Of a DNA stretch of 64,000 bases, positions 32,256-40,846 are shown one piece after another (within the stretch, counting starts at the first letter, position 1; each line of letters starts with the position of its first letter). Made by a program: the position numbers and the translations under genes. A model generated the notes under the pieces. It did not search any database, had not been told where the DNA came from, and saw only the letters and a program-made list of their open reading frames with translations. This stretch comes from Bartonella sp. AU55XJBT (GTDB lineage: Bacteria; Pseudomonadota; Alphaproteobacteria; Rhizobiales; Rhizobiaceae). The stretch is from NCBI RefSeq assembly GCF_028618525.1, contig NZ_JAQITC010000009.1:36883-100882 (forward strand), written 5' to 3'.

Positions 32256-34082
32256 CTAAAGAGGCATGGTTGCTTCTTTTGCCCATTCTTTCTCTTCTTC
32301 ATTTAAATAAGGTTCATTCATCTGATAAACACGTGCATGGTAATCATTGAGCCATTGTCGCTCTTCTTGTGTTAAAAGCTCTGGAAGGATGAGCTTTCGA
32401 TCAATGGGACAATGGGTGAGCGTTTCAAACGAGAGCATTTCTTTCTCTCCATCAGCAATTTTTTGTGCTGGTTTCACAATGAGTAAATTTTCAATACGAA
32501 TACCAAAAGCACCTTCACGATAATATCCAGGCTCATTAGAAACAATCATTCCAGGGATCAATTCTTGGCACCCTCTGCGCGAAATATTTTGTGGCCCTTC
32601 ATGAACAGAGAGATAAGATCCAACACCATGACCCGTACCATGGGCATAATCAAAACCGGCTTTCCACAAGGCAATGCGTGCTAGAACATCAATATCTTGT
32701 CCGCGTGTTCCTTTTGGAAAACATGCTGTTGAAAGAGCAATCATGCCTTTAAGAACCAGAGTAAAACAGCGTTTTTCTTCTTCTCCAATATTCCCAATTG
32801 CGACCGTGCGTGTAACATCTGTGGTGCCATCACGGTATTGTCCACCTGAATCCACAAGATAAAGTTCTCCAGACTTGAGTTGTTTATTGGTTTCATTCGT
32901 TACACGGTAATGGATAATAGCTCCATTTTCTCCTGCTGCTGAGATTGTATCAAAAGAAAGATCTTCAAGTTTTTTCCCCATGTCTTTTGCTGTATTTATG
33001 CGAAATTCTTCTAATTTTTGAGCAGCAGAAATTTCATTTATTGTGCTTGGTGTTTGTTTGTCTAACCAAGCAAGAAAACGGGTAAGAGCAATACCATCGC
33101 ACAGATGTGCTCTCCGCGCCCCTTCTAGTTCTGTGTTATTTTTAATGGCACGGGGTAGAGCAGCAGGGTCGGTCAGTGTTATGAAAGATTTTCCATCCTC
33201 TTCAAGTACAGTGCGTAACTTTTCGCATGCTAACTGTGGATCTAAAGCAAAAATCATGCCTTTTTGATTATAATCTTTGATCTTTACAATAAACTGTTCT
33301 GGTTCATATAATTTTGCATAACGTTCCAGATATTGTTTTTCTTTTATACCAAGCTTTTTGCTATCAATGAATAAGGCTGGTGTTTCTTCTACGGGTATTA
33401 GGGCAAAACAAAGAGAAAAAGGTGTATTGGAAACGTCATTGCCACGTATATTGAATATCCATGCAATAGAGGAGGGATCTGTAAAAATAAAAGCATCTGC
33501 ACGGGCTTGTTGTACGTCTTTGCGAATTAAAGATAGCTTTTCATCACTATCCCATCCTGCATATTGGAGAGGGTGAATCGATAAGGCAGATTGTGGTGAT
33601 GGTGGTTGATTATGCCAAATAAGATCAATAGGATTTTGTTGAACTGCTATAAGCTTTCCACCTGTTTTTATCTCTAAGGATTTTTTTAATACATCTGTAG
33701 CGGCAATGGTGTGGAGCCATGGATCAAAGCCAATAGAAAGTTGTTTTCCATTTTTTTCAAGCCATTGTGAGGGGGGATAAGTTACGAGATCTTCATATTC
33801 AAAAATATGAGGATCAGTTTGTTGGCGAACTTGGAGTTTGTAGCGTCCATCAGTAAAGATAATAGCTTTATTTTTTAAAATGAGAGCGATCCCTGCTGAA
33901 CCCGTAAAGCCAGTAAGCCAGCTTAAGCGTTGAGCATGGGGAGGGACATATTCTCCTTGATGTTCATCGCTACGGGGAACAAGAAAACCATCAAGCCCAA
34001 GACGATCAAGCTCTTTACGAAGAGATGAAATACGCTCGAGAGCATGGCTGGGATTTGTTGTTGCTTCAAAAGATTGATACAT
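32256..34082 (-). CDS. pepP: Xaa-Pro aminopeptidase (M24B family)
   Basis: Metallopeptidase removing N-terminal residues before proline. Start at 34082 (MYQSFEATTNPSH) follows AAGGACG; a longer frame reaches 34124 but overlaps prmA. It is the long three-domain type (608 aa). Two creatinase-like N-terminal domains include the FLVPRSDEHQGEY stretch. The C-terminal pita-bread domain has metal ligands in YLVDSGGQYRDGTTDVTRT, HGTGHGVGSYLSVHEGP, IVSNEPGYY and IRIENLL. It lies 17 bp after prmA on the same strand, so it is probably the last gene of a SCO-prmA-pepP operon. The symbol is by family; alphaproteobacterial members are often just annotated aminopeptidase P. Confidence 0.9.
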   Translation of the reverse strand: MYQSFEATTNPSHALERISSLRKELDRLGLDGFLVPRSDEHQGEYVPPHAQRLSWLTGFTGSAGIALILKNKAIIFTDGRYKLQVRQQTDPHIFEYEDLVTYPPSQWLEKNGKQLSIGFDPWLHTIAATDVLKKSLEIKTGGKLIAVQQNPIDLIWHNQPPSPQSALSIHPLQYAGWDSDEKLSLIRKDVQQARADAFIFTDPSSIAWIFNIRGNDVSNTPFSLCFALIPVEETPALFIDSKKLGIKEKQYLERYAKLYEPEQFIVKIKDYNQKGMIFALDPQLACEKLRTVLEEDGKSFITLTDPAALPRAIKNNTELEGARRAHLCDGIALTRFLAWLDKQTPSTINEISAAQKLEEFRINTAKDMGKKLEDLSFDTISAAGENGAIIHYRVTNETNKQLKSGELYLVDSGGQYRDGTTDVTRTVAIGNIGEEEKRCFTLVLKGMIALSTACFPKGTRGQDIDVLARIALWKAGFDYAHGTGHGVGSYLSVHEGPQNISRRGCQELIPGMIVSNEPGYYREGAFGIRIENLLIVKPAQKIADGEKEMLSFETLTHCPIDRKLILPELLTQEERQWLNDYHARVYQMNEPYLNEEEKEWAKEATMPL

Positions 34083-34099
34083 AACAACGTCCTTTTCAT

Positions 34100-34969
34100 T
34101 TATTTCAGATGTATCGTAACCCATCCTTGACGGTGGTATGTTTCAAGATGCTTTAATCCCTGTTTTACATAAGCTTCCAAGACAAGATCATGTTGTTCAT
34201 CAAGAATTCCAGAAAGTACAAGTGATCCACCTGTTTGGAGGCCTTGAACCATTTCTGGTGCAAGTTCAATAAGCGGATTAGCAAGAATATTGGCAATGAT
34301 GAGATCAAAGGGCGCACGTGATGCAATTTCATCATGGGCAAAACCTGTTGCTGTAATTGCTGTAATATATTTTTCTACGCCATTGAGTGTAATATTATGT
34401 TGTGCAACTTTAATAGCAATGGGATCAATATCGGACGCGAGAATAGTTATGGGGTTGAGCTTTGCTATGCCAATGGCTAAGACTCCACTGCCAGTTCCAA
34501 GATCAAGGGCATTTTGTGGATTTTCGTGTTGCATTATTTTGGCAATCATTTCCAAACAACCGGCTGTTGTTCCGTGATGTCCAGTGCCAAAAGCTTGATT
34601 TGCGTCAATTTCAATGGGAAGAACATTTGCTGGAATGGCGTCTCGGTTATGGCTTCCATGAAGGAAAAAGGGACCGGCATGTATAGGTTGTAATCCTTCT
34701 AGGCTTTTTTGTACCCAATCAATATTAGGTAAAACTTCATGGTTAATTTTATGAGGATCTATAGAAAGGATCTGTGCAAAACGTTGCAAAATACGCTCTT
34801 CATTGTCTTGGTCTACATAGAGTGAAAGTTCATAGATGGTGTTTTTTTCATCTATCTCTGTAAGAGCCAAAGGATATCCTGCTTCGTCAAAAGCTGCTTC
34901 TATAAGCGTATAAAATCGCTCTGCTTCACTTTTAAAAGCAGTATAATACAGACGAATTTGCTGTGACAT
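34100..34969 (-). CDS. prmA: Ribosomal protein L11 methyltransferase PrmA
   Basis: SAM-dependent methyltransferase trimethylating ribosomal protein L11. The C-terminal class I fold has motif I ALDLGTGSGVLAIG, an acidic ASDIDPIAIKVAQHN and the NILANPLIELAP motif that is typical of PrmA. The FGTGHHGTTAGCLE segment preceding motif I is also family-specific. The N-terminal substrate-recognition domain is present, and the length of 289 aa is normal. It sits between the SCO-like gene (30-bp gap) and pepP (17-bp gap) on the - strand. Confidence 0.94.
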   Translation of the reverse strand: MSQQIRLYYTAFKSEAERFYTLIEAAFDEAGYPLALTEIDEKNTIYELSLYVDQDNEERILQRFAQILSIDPHKINHEVLPNIDWVQKSLEGLQPIHAGPFFLHGSHNRDAIPANVLPIEIDANQAFGTGHHGTTAGCLEMIAKIMQHENPQNALDLGTGSGVLAIGIAKLNPITILASDIDPIAIKVAQHNITLNGVEKYITAITATGFAHDEIASRAPFDLIIANILANPLIELAPEMVQGLQTGGSLVLSGILDEQHDLVLEAYVKQGLKHLETYHRQGWVTIHLK

Positions 34970-34999
34970 CTTGTTCTTTCTTTATGATTGGCTTTTTAT

Positions 35000-35581
35000 T
35001 TAGTTTGAGACAAGTTTTTTGAGTCGCTCAATGGCGATTTCGTCTTTTAACTCATTATCGTCTTCTTTGGGTTCATAAGGAATAATACCAGCGAGTTTGC
35101 CACCTTTTTTAAGCAAAAAAATTGCTGCTGTATGATCGTAAGTGTAGTTCCCATCTGTTCCTGGTACTTTTTCAGCAAAAATATTAAAGGAATTGATCAT
35201 TTTATGAACTTTCTCAGGCTCTCCGCTAATACCAATAATTTTATTGGTAAAATTACTGAGATATTCATGAAGTGCTTCTGGTGTATCTCGTTCAGGATCA
35301 ACAGTAACAAACCATATTCCTAATTTATCAGCCTTTGGTCCAAGAGCCGTTAACCATCGATCAAGATTCATCAATGTTGTAGGACAGATTTCAGGGCACA
35401 TCGTAAAACCGAAGAAAATAATTGAAGGTTTACTGCGAATATCAGCTTGCGTAACAGTTTGTCCATTTGAATCGGTGAGAGTAAAGTCATCACCTAAAGG
35501 TTTATTGATCAATGTATCATAAATAAAAATCCCCGTAAGAAATACAACTGTTAGTCCTAAGATGCGGATTACATTTTTCAT
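35000..35581 (-). CDS. SCO1/SenC family copper chaperone
   Basis: Membrane-anchored thioredoxin-fold protein used to insert copper into the Cu-A centre of cytochrome c oxidase. An N-terminal membrane segment (residues ~5-21) is followed by a thioredoxin-like domain with the copper ligands Cys62 and Cys66 in MCPEICPTTL. The third ligand His is in YTYDHTAAIFLL. FVTVDPERDTPEAL is the usual family motif. At 193 aa it is full length. It is first in an apparent operon with prmA and pepP. No cytochrome oxidase genes are in the window. Confidence 0.92.
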   Translation of the reverse strand: MKNVIRILGLTVVFLTGIFIYDTLINKPLGDDFTLTDSNGQTVTQADIRSKPSIIFFGFTMCPEICPTTLMNLDRWLTALGPKADKLGIWFVTVDPERDTPEALHEYLSNFTNKIIGISGEPEKVHKMINSFNIFAEKVPGTDGNYTYDHTAAIFLLKKGGKLAGIIPYEPKEDDNELKDEIAIERLKKLVSN

Positions 35582-35719
35582 AGCTTGTCTCTCTTAAAAG
35601 CGCTAAAAAATTCTAGCATTGGCTGGTTTGTTTTGCAATCTTTGTTTCATGGTTGATTTTGCTCATCTGATGGTTATGTCTCTTGTGTTAATTATCGGAC
35701 AAAAATTGGTGAAAGCTAA

Positions 35720-36361
35720 ATGAATATTGAGAATGATCTTCGATTCCATGAAAGTAAACCGCGTATTCACACAACGGCACGGTTGCATGGTTGTAAATTA
35801 GGTCGCTATGTGGAAATTAATGAGCGAGTAATTTTGCGGGATGTAATCGTTGGGGATTTTTCTTATTTATACCGTAACAGTGAGGCTATTTATAGCGATA
35901 TTGGTCGTTTTTGTTCTATTGCATCTCATGTACGGATAAATGCGTTGGAGCATCCCATGGAGCGCCTTTCAACCCATAAAATAACCTATCGGCCAAATGA
36001 ATATTTTCGTTATAGGTCACTCGATTGTTCTTTTCGCGAAAGGCGTTGTGCAAAACGTGTTATCATTGGGCATGATGTGTGGATTGGGCACGGAGCGGTT
36101 ATTATGCCTGGGATAACAGTGGGACATGGGGCAGTTATTGGAGCTAATGCTGTTATAACAAAAAATGTGATGCCTTATACGATTGTTGTTGGAGTTCCGG
36201 CTAAACGCTTGCGGATGCGTTTTTCCACTCATCTGATAGAAGATCTTTTAGATATGGCTTGGTGGGATTGGCCGCTTGATAAAATTCACAACGCATTGCC
36301 TGATATGCAAAATTTACCCATTGAAGCTTTTGTTCGCAAATGGAAAGGACATTCAGAATAA
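35720..36361 (+). CDS. Hexapeptide-repeat acyltransferase, phosphonate-metabolism type
   Basis: Left-handed beta-helix transferase. Imperfect hexapeptide repeats run through LGRYVEINERVILRDVIVGD and VIIGHDVWIGHGAVIMPG. The distinctive pieces are IGRFCSIASHVRINALEHPM, the HKITYRPNEYF segment, and MAWWDWPLDKI near the C-terminus. These match my memory of the transferase family found in phosphonate (phn) clusters. His in the WIGHG region is the usual catalytic position. No phn genes are seen nearby, so the acceptor is unknown and it may serve another small molecule. The gene stands alone between - strand genes. Confidence 0.8.
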   Translation: MNIENDLRFHESKPRIHTTARLHGCKLGRYVEINERVILRDVIVGDFSYLYRNSEAIYSDIGRFCSIASHVRINALEHPMERLSTHKITYRPNEYFRYRSLDCSFRERRCAKRVIIGHDVWIGHGAVIMPGITVGHGAVIGANAVITKNVMPYTIVVGVPAKRLRMRFSTHLIEDLLDMAWWDWPLDKIHNALPDMQNLPIEAFVRKWKGHSE

Positions 36362-36403
36362 AATAAAGTGGTCTTTTGAAAAAACTGATTGTGGTTTTTT
36401 TCG

Positions 36404-38740
36404 TTAAGCTTTGTCTACAAAATTATCCAGTACACGCTTTTCTCCAGCTTTTTCAAACATTATTGTCAATTTATGATCATCTATTGCAGTGATATGACCA
36501 TAACCGAACTTTATATGAAAAATTCGATCATTGATTGCAAAATTTGATGGTGCGTCAGAGACTGATTGAGCGATAACTTTGCCTTCAATATTTTTGTTTT
36601 TTTGTGCACGTTTTTGTCTTGGTGTTGCATAGTCATTATAAAAGGAGTCTTGATGTTGAAAGGAGTATTTTCCATAACCACCATAAGATGTGTCCATGGC
36701 TACGGCTTCTACATGTTCTGCTGGTAATTCATCTAGAAAACGGGAGGGAAGAGCAGGTTGCCAAAGTCCGTGAACTCTGCGGTTGGATACAAACCATATA
36801 TGCAGATATTTTTTTGCTCTTGTAAGCCCCACATAAGCAAGACGCCGTTCTTCTTCTAATCCTGAACGTCCACCTTCATCTAATGAGCGCTGATGGGGAA
36901 AGAGTCCTTCTTCCCAACCTGGAAGAAAAACTGTTTCAAATTCAAGCCCTTTAGCGGAATGAAGTGTCATGATGTTGACGGCATCCATGTTTTCATTATT
37001 TTCCGTTTCCATAACCAGTGCAACATGTTCTAAAAAGCTTTGAAGATTTTCAAATTGTTCCATGGAACGGATCATTTCTTTAAGGTTCTCTAGTCGTGTG
37101 GGCGCTTCTGGTGAGCGATCTTCTAACCACATGGTTGTATAACCAGAATCATCAAGAATGATCTCGGCAAGCTCTCTGTGAGGAGTGCATTGCAGCATAT
37201 TTTGCCAGCGGCGGAAGTTTTCAATGAGGCTTCGTAAAGCACTGCGTGCTTTAGGTTTTAACTCGTCTGTTTCAATGATATCAGCGGCAGCGGAAAAAAG
37301 AGAAACAGCACGTGCGCGCGCACTCTCATAAAGAATGCGCAGGGTTGCATCGCCTATGCCGCGTTTAGGTGTATTAATAATACGCTCAAAAGCTAAATCA
37401 TCAGCAGGGTGGACAACAACGCGTAAATAAGCCATGGCATCACGTATTTCCATTCGCTCATAAAAACGAGGACCACCAATGACGCGATAGTTAAGGCCAA
37501 GCGTTACAAAGCGATCTTCAAATTCACGCATTTGAAATGATGCACGTACCAATATAGCCATATGATTTAATGCATGACCGCTTTGTTGGGCGCGCTCGAT
37601 TTCTTCTCCGATTGCTCGCGCTTCTTCTGCTGAATCCCATGCTGAATGAATTTTTACTTTTTCTTCCTCACTCTTTATTTGAGCAGAAAAAAGGACTTTG
37701 CCCAGTCTTTCTTCATTATGAGCAATCAGATGGGAGGCGGCTTTAAGAATATGGGATGTTGAGCGATAATTGCGTTCTAGACGAATAATTTTGGCAGAAG
37801 GAAAATCTTTTTCAAATCGTAATATGTTCTCGACTTTTGCACCACGCCATCCATAAATGGATTGATCATCATCGCCAACACAACAAAGATTAACATTTTG
37901 ACCTTGAGGATGTTGTGCCAAAAGGCGAAGCCAAAGATATTGTGCTGTATTTGTATCTTGATATTCATCGACAAGAATATAGCGAAATTGAGAATGATAT
38001 TCGCGAAGAATATCTGGATTGTGTTGGAAGATAGAGATACAATGAAGCAAAAGATCGCCAAAATCACAAGCGTTAAGATCTTTTAATCGATTTTGATAAC
38101 TGCGATAAAGTTCTCGTCCCATGCCGTTGCCAAAGGAATGCGAATCACTTTTTGAGAGATGCTCTGGTGAAAGTCCTTGATTTTTCCAAGAATCAATCAT
38201 CATGGCAAGGTTTCGTGCGGGCCAACGCTTATCGTCTAATCCCTCAGCTTGAATAAGCTGTTTTAAAAGTCGGAGAACATCATCGCTATCAAGAATTGTA
38301 AAGTTTCTTTTTAAATCAATAAGCTCTGCGTGGCGGCGTAAAATTTTAGCTCCAGTGGAATGAAAAGTTCCAAGCCAAGGCATCCCTTCAACAACTTCAC
38401 CAATGAGTTCACCAATACGTGTTTTCATTTCACGGGCTGCTTTGTTGGTGAAAGTGACAGCAAGTATTTGTTGAGGAGAGGCCAGTCTAGAGCGTAGAAT
38501 GTGAGAAATACGGGTTGTTAAAACGCGCGTTTTTCCTGTACCAGCACCTGCAAGAACTAAAAGTGGCCCCTCAGTATTCATAACAGCTTGTTGCTGTTCT
38601 GGATTGAGCTGTTCTAAATAGTCTATGTTATATGATTGTTTGTCTTTTAGAACATGAGAAAAAGTCCCAGAGTTCTCCTCACCATGGGGGGGGGCGGCAT
38701 CTTCTTCAAAGAAAGGTATGTGATCGGAACGATTATTCAT
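36404..38740 (-). CDS. uvrD: ATP-dependent DNA helicase UvrD/PcrA-like
   Basis: SF1A 3'-5' helicase of nucleotide-excision and mismatch repair type. The Q motif LNPEQQQAVM near 45 is followed by Walker A GAGTGKT at 65-71 and AVTFTNKAAREMK. Motif II is ILVDEYQDTNTAQ, then GDDDQSIYGWRGA, LERNYRST, VMTLHSAKGLEFETVFLPG (with Ile before Met in the first position) and EERRLAYVGLTRAKK. The ~110-residue C-terminal tail ends in a Tudor-like segment (IFHIKFGYGHITAIDDHKL), as in UvrD/PcrA. The length of 778 aa is slightly longer than E. coli UvrD because of an acidic N-terminal extension. Confidence 0.93.
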   Translation of the reverse strand: MNNRSDHIPFFEEDAAPPHGEENSGTFSHVLKDKQSYNIDYLEQLNPEQQQAVMNTEGPLLVLAGAGTGKTRVLTTRISHILRSRLASPQQILAVTFTNKAAREMKTRIGELIGEVVEGMPWLGTFHSTGAKILRRHAELIDLKRNFTILDSDDVLRLLKQLIQAEGLDDKRWPARNLAMMIDSWKNQGLSPEHLSKSDSHSFGNGMGRELYRSYQNRLKDLNACDFGDLLLHCISIFQHNPDILREYHSQFRYILVDEYQDTNTAQYLWLRLLAQHPQGQNVNLCCVGDDDQSIYGWRGAKVENILRFEKDFPSAKIIRLERNYRSTSHILKAASHLIAHNEERLGKVLFSAQIKSEEEKVKIHSAWDSAEEARAIGEEIERAQQSGHALNHMAILVRASFQMREFEDRFVTLGLNYRVIGGPRFYERMEIRDAMAYLRVVVHPADDLAFERIINTPKRGIGDATLRILYESARARAVSLFSAAADIIETDELKPKARSALRSLIENFRRWQNMLQCTPHRELAEIILDDSGYTTMWLEDRSPEAPTRLENLKEMIRSMEQFENLQSFLEHVALVMETENNENMDAVNIMTLHSAKGLEFETVFLPGWEEGLFPHQRSLDEGGRSGLEEERRLAYVGLTRAKKYLHIWFVSNRRVHGLWQPALPSRFLDELPAEHVEAVAMDTSYGGYGKYSFQHQDSFYNDYATPRQKRAQKNKNIEGKVIAQSVSDAPSNFAINDRIFHIKFGYGHITAIDDHKLTIMFEKAGEKRVLDNFVDKA

Positions 38741-38849
38741 TATACCTTTTTTGTAATCTTTTTTTCATTAAAGCGCTAGGTTTAAAAAACTTTTTTAAAG
38801 CCACAACCGTCTTAATTGCAAAGAGAGATGTTAAAACAAAAGCAAGTAT

Positions 38850-39101
38850 TTAAAGACGTTGAGTAAGAATACTTTGAAGAGCGTAAACGCGTAACGAGGC
38901 TGAAAGATTGACTTGTTGTGGTCTTTGGCTATCAATATTAGTGATAATAAAGGCTAAAGATTGTCCTTTTTTGCGGGCTATATCTTTGAGAATTTCTAAA
39001 AATGGCGGTTCTAAAGAGACGCTCGTTGCGTGTCCATCAACGCGAACAGATATCTTTTGCGGAATGACTTTTGACCAATCAATAGAAACACTTTCGTTCA
39101 T
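38850..39101 (-). CDS. Ribbon-helix-helix domain protein
   Basis: An 83-aa protein. The start at 39101 (MNESVSIDWSKV) follows GGGGAG; the frame is open further upstream but overlaps the next gene. The sequence VIPQKISVRVDGHATSVSLE followed by PFLEILKDIARKKGQSLAFI fits the RHH_4-type ribbon-helix-helix domain found in Rhizobiales, with NLSASLRVYAL as the tail. Such proteins are thought to bind DNA; no target is known to me. It is last in the sspB-DUF4169-RHH group, with a 10-bp gap to the gene before it. Confidence 0.8.
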   Translation of the reverse strand: MNESVSIDWSKVIPQKISVRVDGHATSVSLEPPFLEILKDIARKKGQSLAFIITNIDSQRPQQVNLSASLRVYALQSILTQRL

Positions 39102-39111
39102 TTTCTCCCCT

Positions 39112-39294
39112 TTATTCGTCGTTTCGTAAACGATTTTGATCAAGAAATTTTTGCGTTTTAAAAGATTTTTGTTGCTCGAAAAGTTTTTCAGTTTTTGTCC
39201 GTCCAAAACGATAACGATTTTCCTCAGCATGAAGAGCTTTTTCTGCACGCCTTTTTTGTTTTCGAAATTGGCGAAGATTTATCAGTTCAGTCAT
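39112..39294 (-). CDS. DUF4169 family small basic protein
   Basis: A 60-aa highly charged protein, opening with TELINLRQFRKQKRRAEKAL and continuing with ENRYRFGRTKTEK. This matches the short DUF4169 family of alphaproteobacteria, whose function is unknown. It has no membrane segment or cysteine. It lies 8 bp downstream of sspB and 10 bp upstream of the RHH gene, so the three are very likely cotranscribed. Its size puts it near the limit for gene calling, but the family match and spacing support it. Confidence 0.8.
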   Translation of the reverse strand: MTELINLRQFRKQKRRAEKALHAEENRYRFGRTKTEKLFEQQKSFKTQKFLDQNRLRNDE

Positions 39295-39302
39295 GAGAAA
39301 AT

Positions 39303-39848
39303 TTATTTTTTCCGAAAAGAATCTAAAGAGACAACATCAGCACTTTGTTTTGTATCGTTATTGGAGGGTTCTTTATTGGCACTGAGATTTTGTTCTTTTG
39401 TGAGCGTATTTTCTTTTTTTTGTTTGTTTGATGGAGCGGTGGGTGTAGAAGAGGTATTTTCTAAATTTTCACTTTCTACAGTGGGAAGTTTTGTGGGCAG
39501 ATCAAATGCTGCTTCAAATGTTGCTACAGGATCGTAAAAGACTTGAATGGAAGTAAAAGGAATCACAAGTTTTTCGGTAATTTCTCTGAAAGAGAGGGTC
39601 ACTTCGAAGGCTGTTTCTGAAACACTGAGATCTCTAAACTGATGTTGCAAGACGATTGTCATTTGTTCAGGATAGCGATTTTTTAGCCGAGGAGAAATTT
39701 TAACGCCTGGGGCATTTGTAAAAAAAGTTATAAAAAAATGATGATTTCCCGGAAGTCCTGCTTTAGCAACTTCTGATAAAACTTTACGGATAACTCCACG
39801 AAGCGCATCCTGAACGAGAATATCGTAACGGATTTGATCTTTAACCAT
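39303..39848 (-). CDS. sspB: ClpXP adaptor SspB (alphaproteobacterial type)
   Basis: Adaptor that binds the ssrA tag and delivers tagged proteins to ClpXP. The N-terminal domain has IRYDILVQDALRGVIRKVL, then HHFFITFFTNAPGVKIS, YPEQMTIVLQHQFRDLSV and LSFREITEKLVIPFTSI. These are the strands of the SspB fold. A long disordered Ser/Asn/Lys linker follows, and the C-terminal SADVVSLDSFRKK resembles the ClpX-binding tail. The length is 181 aa. It lies on the same strand as, and directly downstream of, ssrA, whose tag it should recognise. Confidence 0.93.
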   Translation of the reverse strand: MVKDQIRYDILVQDALRGVIRKVLSEVAKAGLPGNHHFFITFFTNAPGVKISPRLKNRYPEQMTIVLQHQFRDLSVSETAFEVTLSFREITEKLVIPFTSIQVFYDPVATFEAAFDLPTKLPTVESENLENTSSTPTAPSNKQKKENTLTKEQNLSANKEPSNNDTKQSADVVSLDSFRKK

Positions 39849-40014
39849 CGAAGTTTATTCCTTTTATTTCACGTAGCAGAATGGCTCGTATTGATCTTGT
39901 GTAAGAGAATATATTTAAAAATCAGCAGTATTTTGTCTATGAGGTACCTCATTGAATCGAAAAAAACACGAAAAATAATGTCTGATAATGTCTCAAAGAT
40001 CAATCAATAACATT

Positions 40015-40345
40015 TTAAAAAGTGAAGGCTTCTGTTGCCAGGTGCCTTCCAACCCCGCTTAAACCTGCGACGGTTTAAGAGTCAATTTGAAACATTCACA
40101 CCACCTTAAGCGGCGAGACGTGCTTCCGCATAGTTGTCATTTGCAACTACTCATTTAGCCCGATAACGGTGGTACAATGCCGAGTAAAAGAGCGATCTTT
40201 ACACCCTTGTCGATCCTATTTCGCCCCCACCAAAATATAATTTTGGTGGTTTATACTTTGGTGGAGGCGCCGGGTACCGCCCCCGGGTCCAATAGGTTTA
40301 TTTCACCGTCCATTTATTACCATAGCTGGTAAGCCAGCCCTTTAA
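40015..40345 (-). ncRNA. ssrA: Permuted two-piece tmRNA (ssrA)
   Basis: Rescues stalled ribosomes. On the - strand the acceptor piece comes first and ends with an encoded CCA at 40261-40259 after CCCGGCGCCTCCA. A ~30-nt intervening loop follows, then the coding piece beginning GGGGGCGAAATAGGATCGAC near 40228. The tag frame at 40144-40106 reads ANDNYAEARLAA then TAA. The intervening loop can form a 9-bp hairpin (CCACCAAAA / TTTTGGTGG, 40227-40249). The 3' end has a GAAGGC/GCCTTC stem (40049-40024) and a short T-run. This circular permutation is characteristic of alphaproteobacteria. The 5' boundary is approximate. Confidence 0.95.
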
Positions 40346-40473
40346 ATATAGATGAAGAACAGTCGTAGGAAAAGGGGGGGTTGTTAATATTTTTAATCCT
40401 CTAATTATTTATGGAGCTATATGATGCGGCTGGACAGTATAGCCGCTCATTTTTGAAGAGGAGATGATGCAAA

Positions 40474-40779
40474 ATGACAAATAATCTAGCAGATATTAAA
40501 CTATATGATCCAAATCCCGATATAGCAGCAGTCGAACGGCTTAGCCGTCGTTTAGCTTTGGTGATGAAAAAGCAGGATGCAGCGCTTGTTGCAACATCGG
40601 ATCCAAAAGAGTTAGAACGTGTTGAAAAATGGGTTCAAGATGTTTTAGAAGCTGATGAGAAGAGTGCTAAAATGGCTGTTTCAAAAGTTGCTGAGATGAT
40701 GTCTGGAGAGCGTAGAAAAAGTCGTGTAACTTTTTATTATTTAGTCGCTAAGCAACTCAATGCACTTGATAAAATTTAA
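40474..40779 (+). CDS. DUF2853 family protein
   Basis: A 101-aa soluble alpha-helical protein. ADIKLYDPNPDIAAVERLSR, DAALVATSDPKELERVEKWV and the C-terminal SRVTFYYLVAKQL match the DUF2853 family, whose function is unknown. The start follows GAGGAG at slightly long spacing (TGAAGAGGAGATGATGCAAA). It is transcribed away from ssrA and converges on the first MFS gene, with which it shares a bidirectional terminator. Confidence 0.85.
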   Translation: MTNNLADIKLYDPNPDIAAVERLSRRLALVMKKQDAALVATSDPKELERVEKWVQDVLEADEKSAKMAVSKVAEMMSGERRKSRVTFYYLVAKQLNALDKI

Positions 40780-40804
40780 ACAATATTAAATTTGTGATAA
40801 TGAT

Positions 40805-40831
40805 AAAAAAGCCCAATTTCTTGGGCTTTTT
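40805..40831. terminator. Bidirectional terminator between DUF2853 gene and MFS gene 1
   Basis: GCCCAA / TTGGGC stem with TTTC loop, flanked by A6 and T5, so it can end transcription from both sides. The same core recurs after the other two transporter genes. Confidence 0.85.
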
Positions 40832-40846
40832 CGTTTATAGAGAGCG

